From Kitasatospora humi (GTDB lineage: Bacteria > Actinomycetota > Actinomycetes > Streptomycetales > Streptomycetaceae), in the NCBI RefSeq assembly GCF_020907985.1, contig NZ_JAJJPA010000010.1:62001-126000 (forward strand): a DNA stretch of 64,000 nucleotides, read 5' to 3'. Under the pieces are notes generated by a model. That model did no database searches, was not told the DNA's origin, and saw nothing but the letters and a program-made list of their open reading frames with translations. The position numbers were made by a program, and so were the translations under genes. Shown piece by piece: positions 63,866 to 64,000 of the stretch (positions are counted from its first letter, which is position 1; every line of letters starts with the position of its first letter).

Positions 63866-64000
63866 TGCTCCGGGTGCTCCCTTGGAAGATTTTGTTGGCA
63901 CTTGACCCTAACGCCCGAATAGTCCGTTTCGCGTGGCTCCGGCGCGGCGCGTTCGATCGAACCCTAGAGCCGGGGCGGGGACGAGGGCTCGGGGTGCCGA

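Noticed and set aside
59912-63922. 4-kb + strand open frame
   Set aside because: It is out of frame with the GT87 gene and antisense to the racemase-like and fem genes; it has no recognisable motif.

Overview
The window is a high-GC chromosomal segment from a streptomycete (Streptomyces or Kitasatospora type), centred on the replication origin. The evidence is the uniform GC-rich codon use, the frequent GTG starts, the gene order gyrA-gyrB-dciA-recF-gnd-dnaN-oriC-dnaA-rpmH-rnpA-yidD-yidC-jag-rsmG-parA-parB-trxA-trxB-sigM-murJ, and several perfect GTTTCACGTGAAAC parS sites. I cannot decide the genus or species from sequence alone.

Left part (1-20 kb). A truncated MOSC gene, a small conserved ORF and a duplicated tRNA-Leu(CAG) lead into a cell-wall signalling cluster: fhaA, fhaB, pstP, pbpA, pknB. 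The rodA/ftsW gene that normally sits between pstP and pbpA is not there. After it come a phage-type Bro-N gene with two matching palindromes, two class E sortases, a pabA/trpG-type glutaminase, a small membrane protein, a DUF881 protein, crgA, a rhomboid protease, a cyclophilin and a DUF5324 protein. Next are tRNA-Ala and tRNA-Ile, which flank the DLW-39 mini-protein and a frame-shifted PP2C-like pseudogene, then a cyclopropane-synthase-like methyltransferase and a DUF3566 membrane protein.

Centre (20-39 kb). gyrA, gyrB, dciA, recF, gnd and dnaN run leftward to a 910-bp oriC packed with DnaA boxes, followed by dnaA. To the right, rpmH-rnpA-yidD-yidC-jag-rsmG supply ribosome, RNase P and membrane-insertion functions, and parA-parB with parS sites handle origin segregation. 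Extra perfect DnaA boxes occur outside oriC, beside pknB/bro and between crgA and the rhomboid gene.

Right part (39-64 kb). Thioredoxin and its reductase, an anti-sigma factor and its ECF sigma factor (whose 3' end carries a 24-bp-phased parS-like array), a pseudokinase and MurJ, a DUF6049 secreted/membrane protein, CCA-adding enzyme, an LppU-like membrane protein, an MFS transporter, inositol-phosphate synthase with a PadR regulator, a class A penicillin-binding protein, a GT87-type membrane glycosyltransferase, an alanine-racemase-like protein and a Fem-type aminoacyltransferase.

Together the genes cover replication initiation, origin segregation, and cell-wall synthesis and its Ser/Thr-kinase control. 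The least ordinary items are the bro gene with its paired operator-like palindromes, the parS-derived repeat inside the sigma-factor gene, parS sites embedded in long perfect palindromes after parB and ino1, satellite DnaA-box clusters, and the missing rodA.
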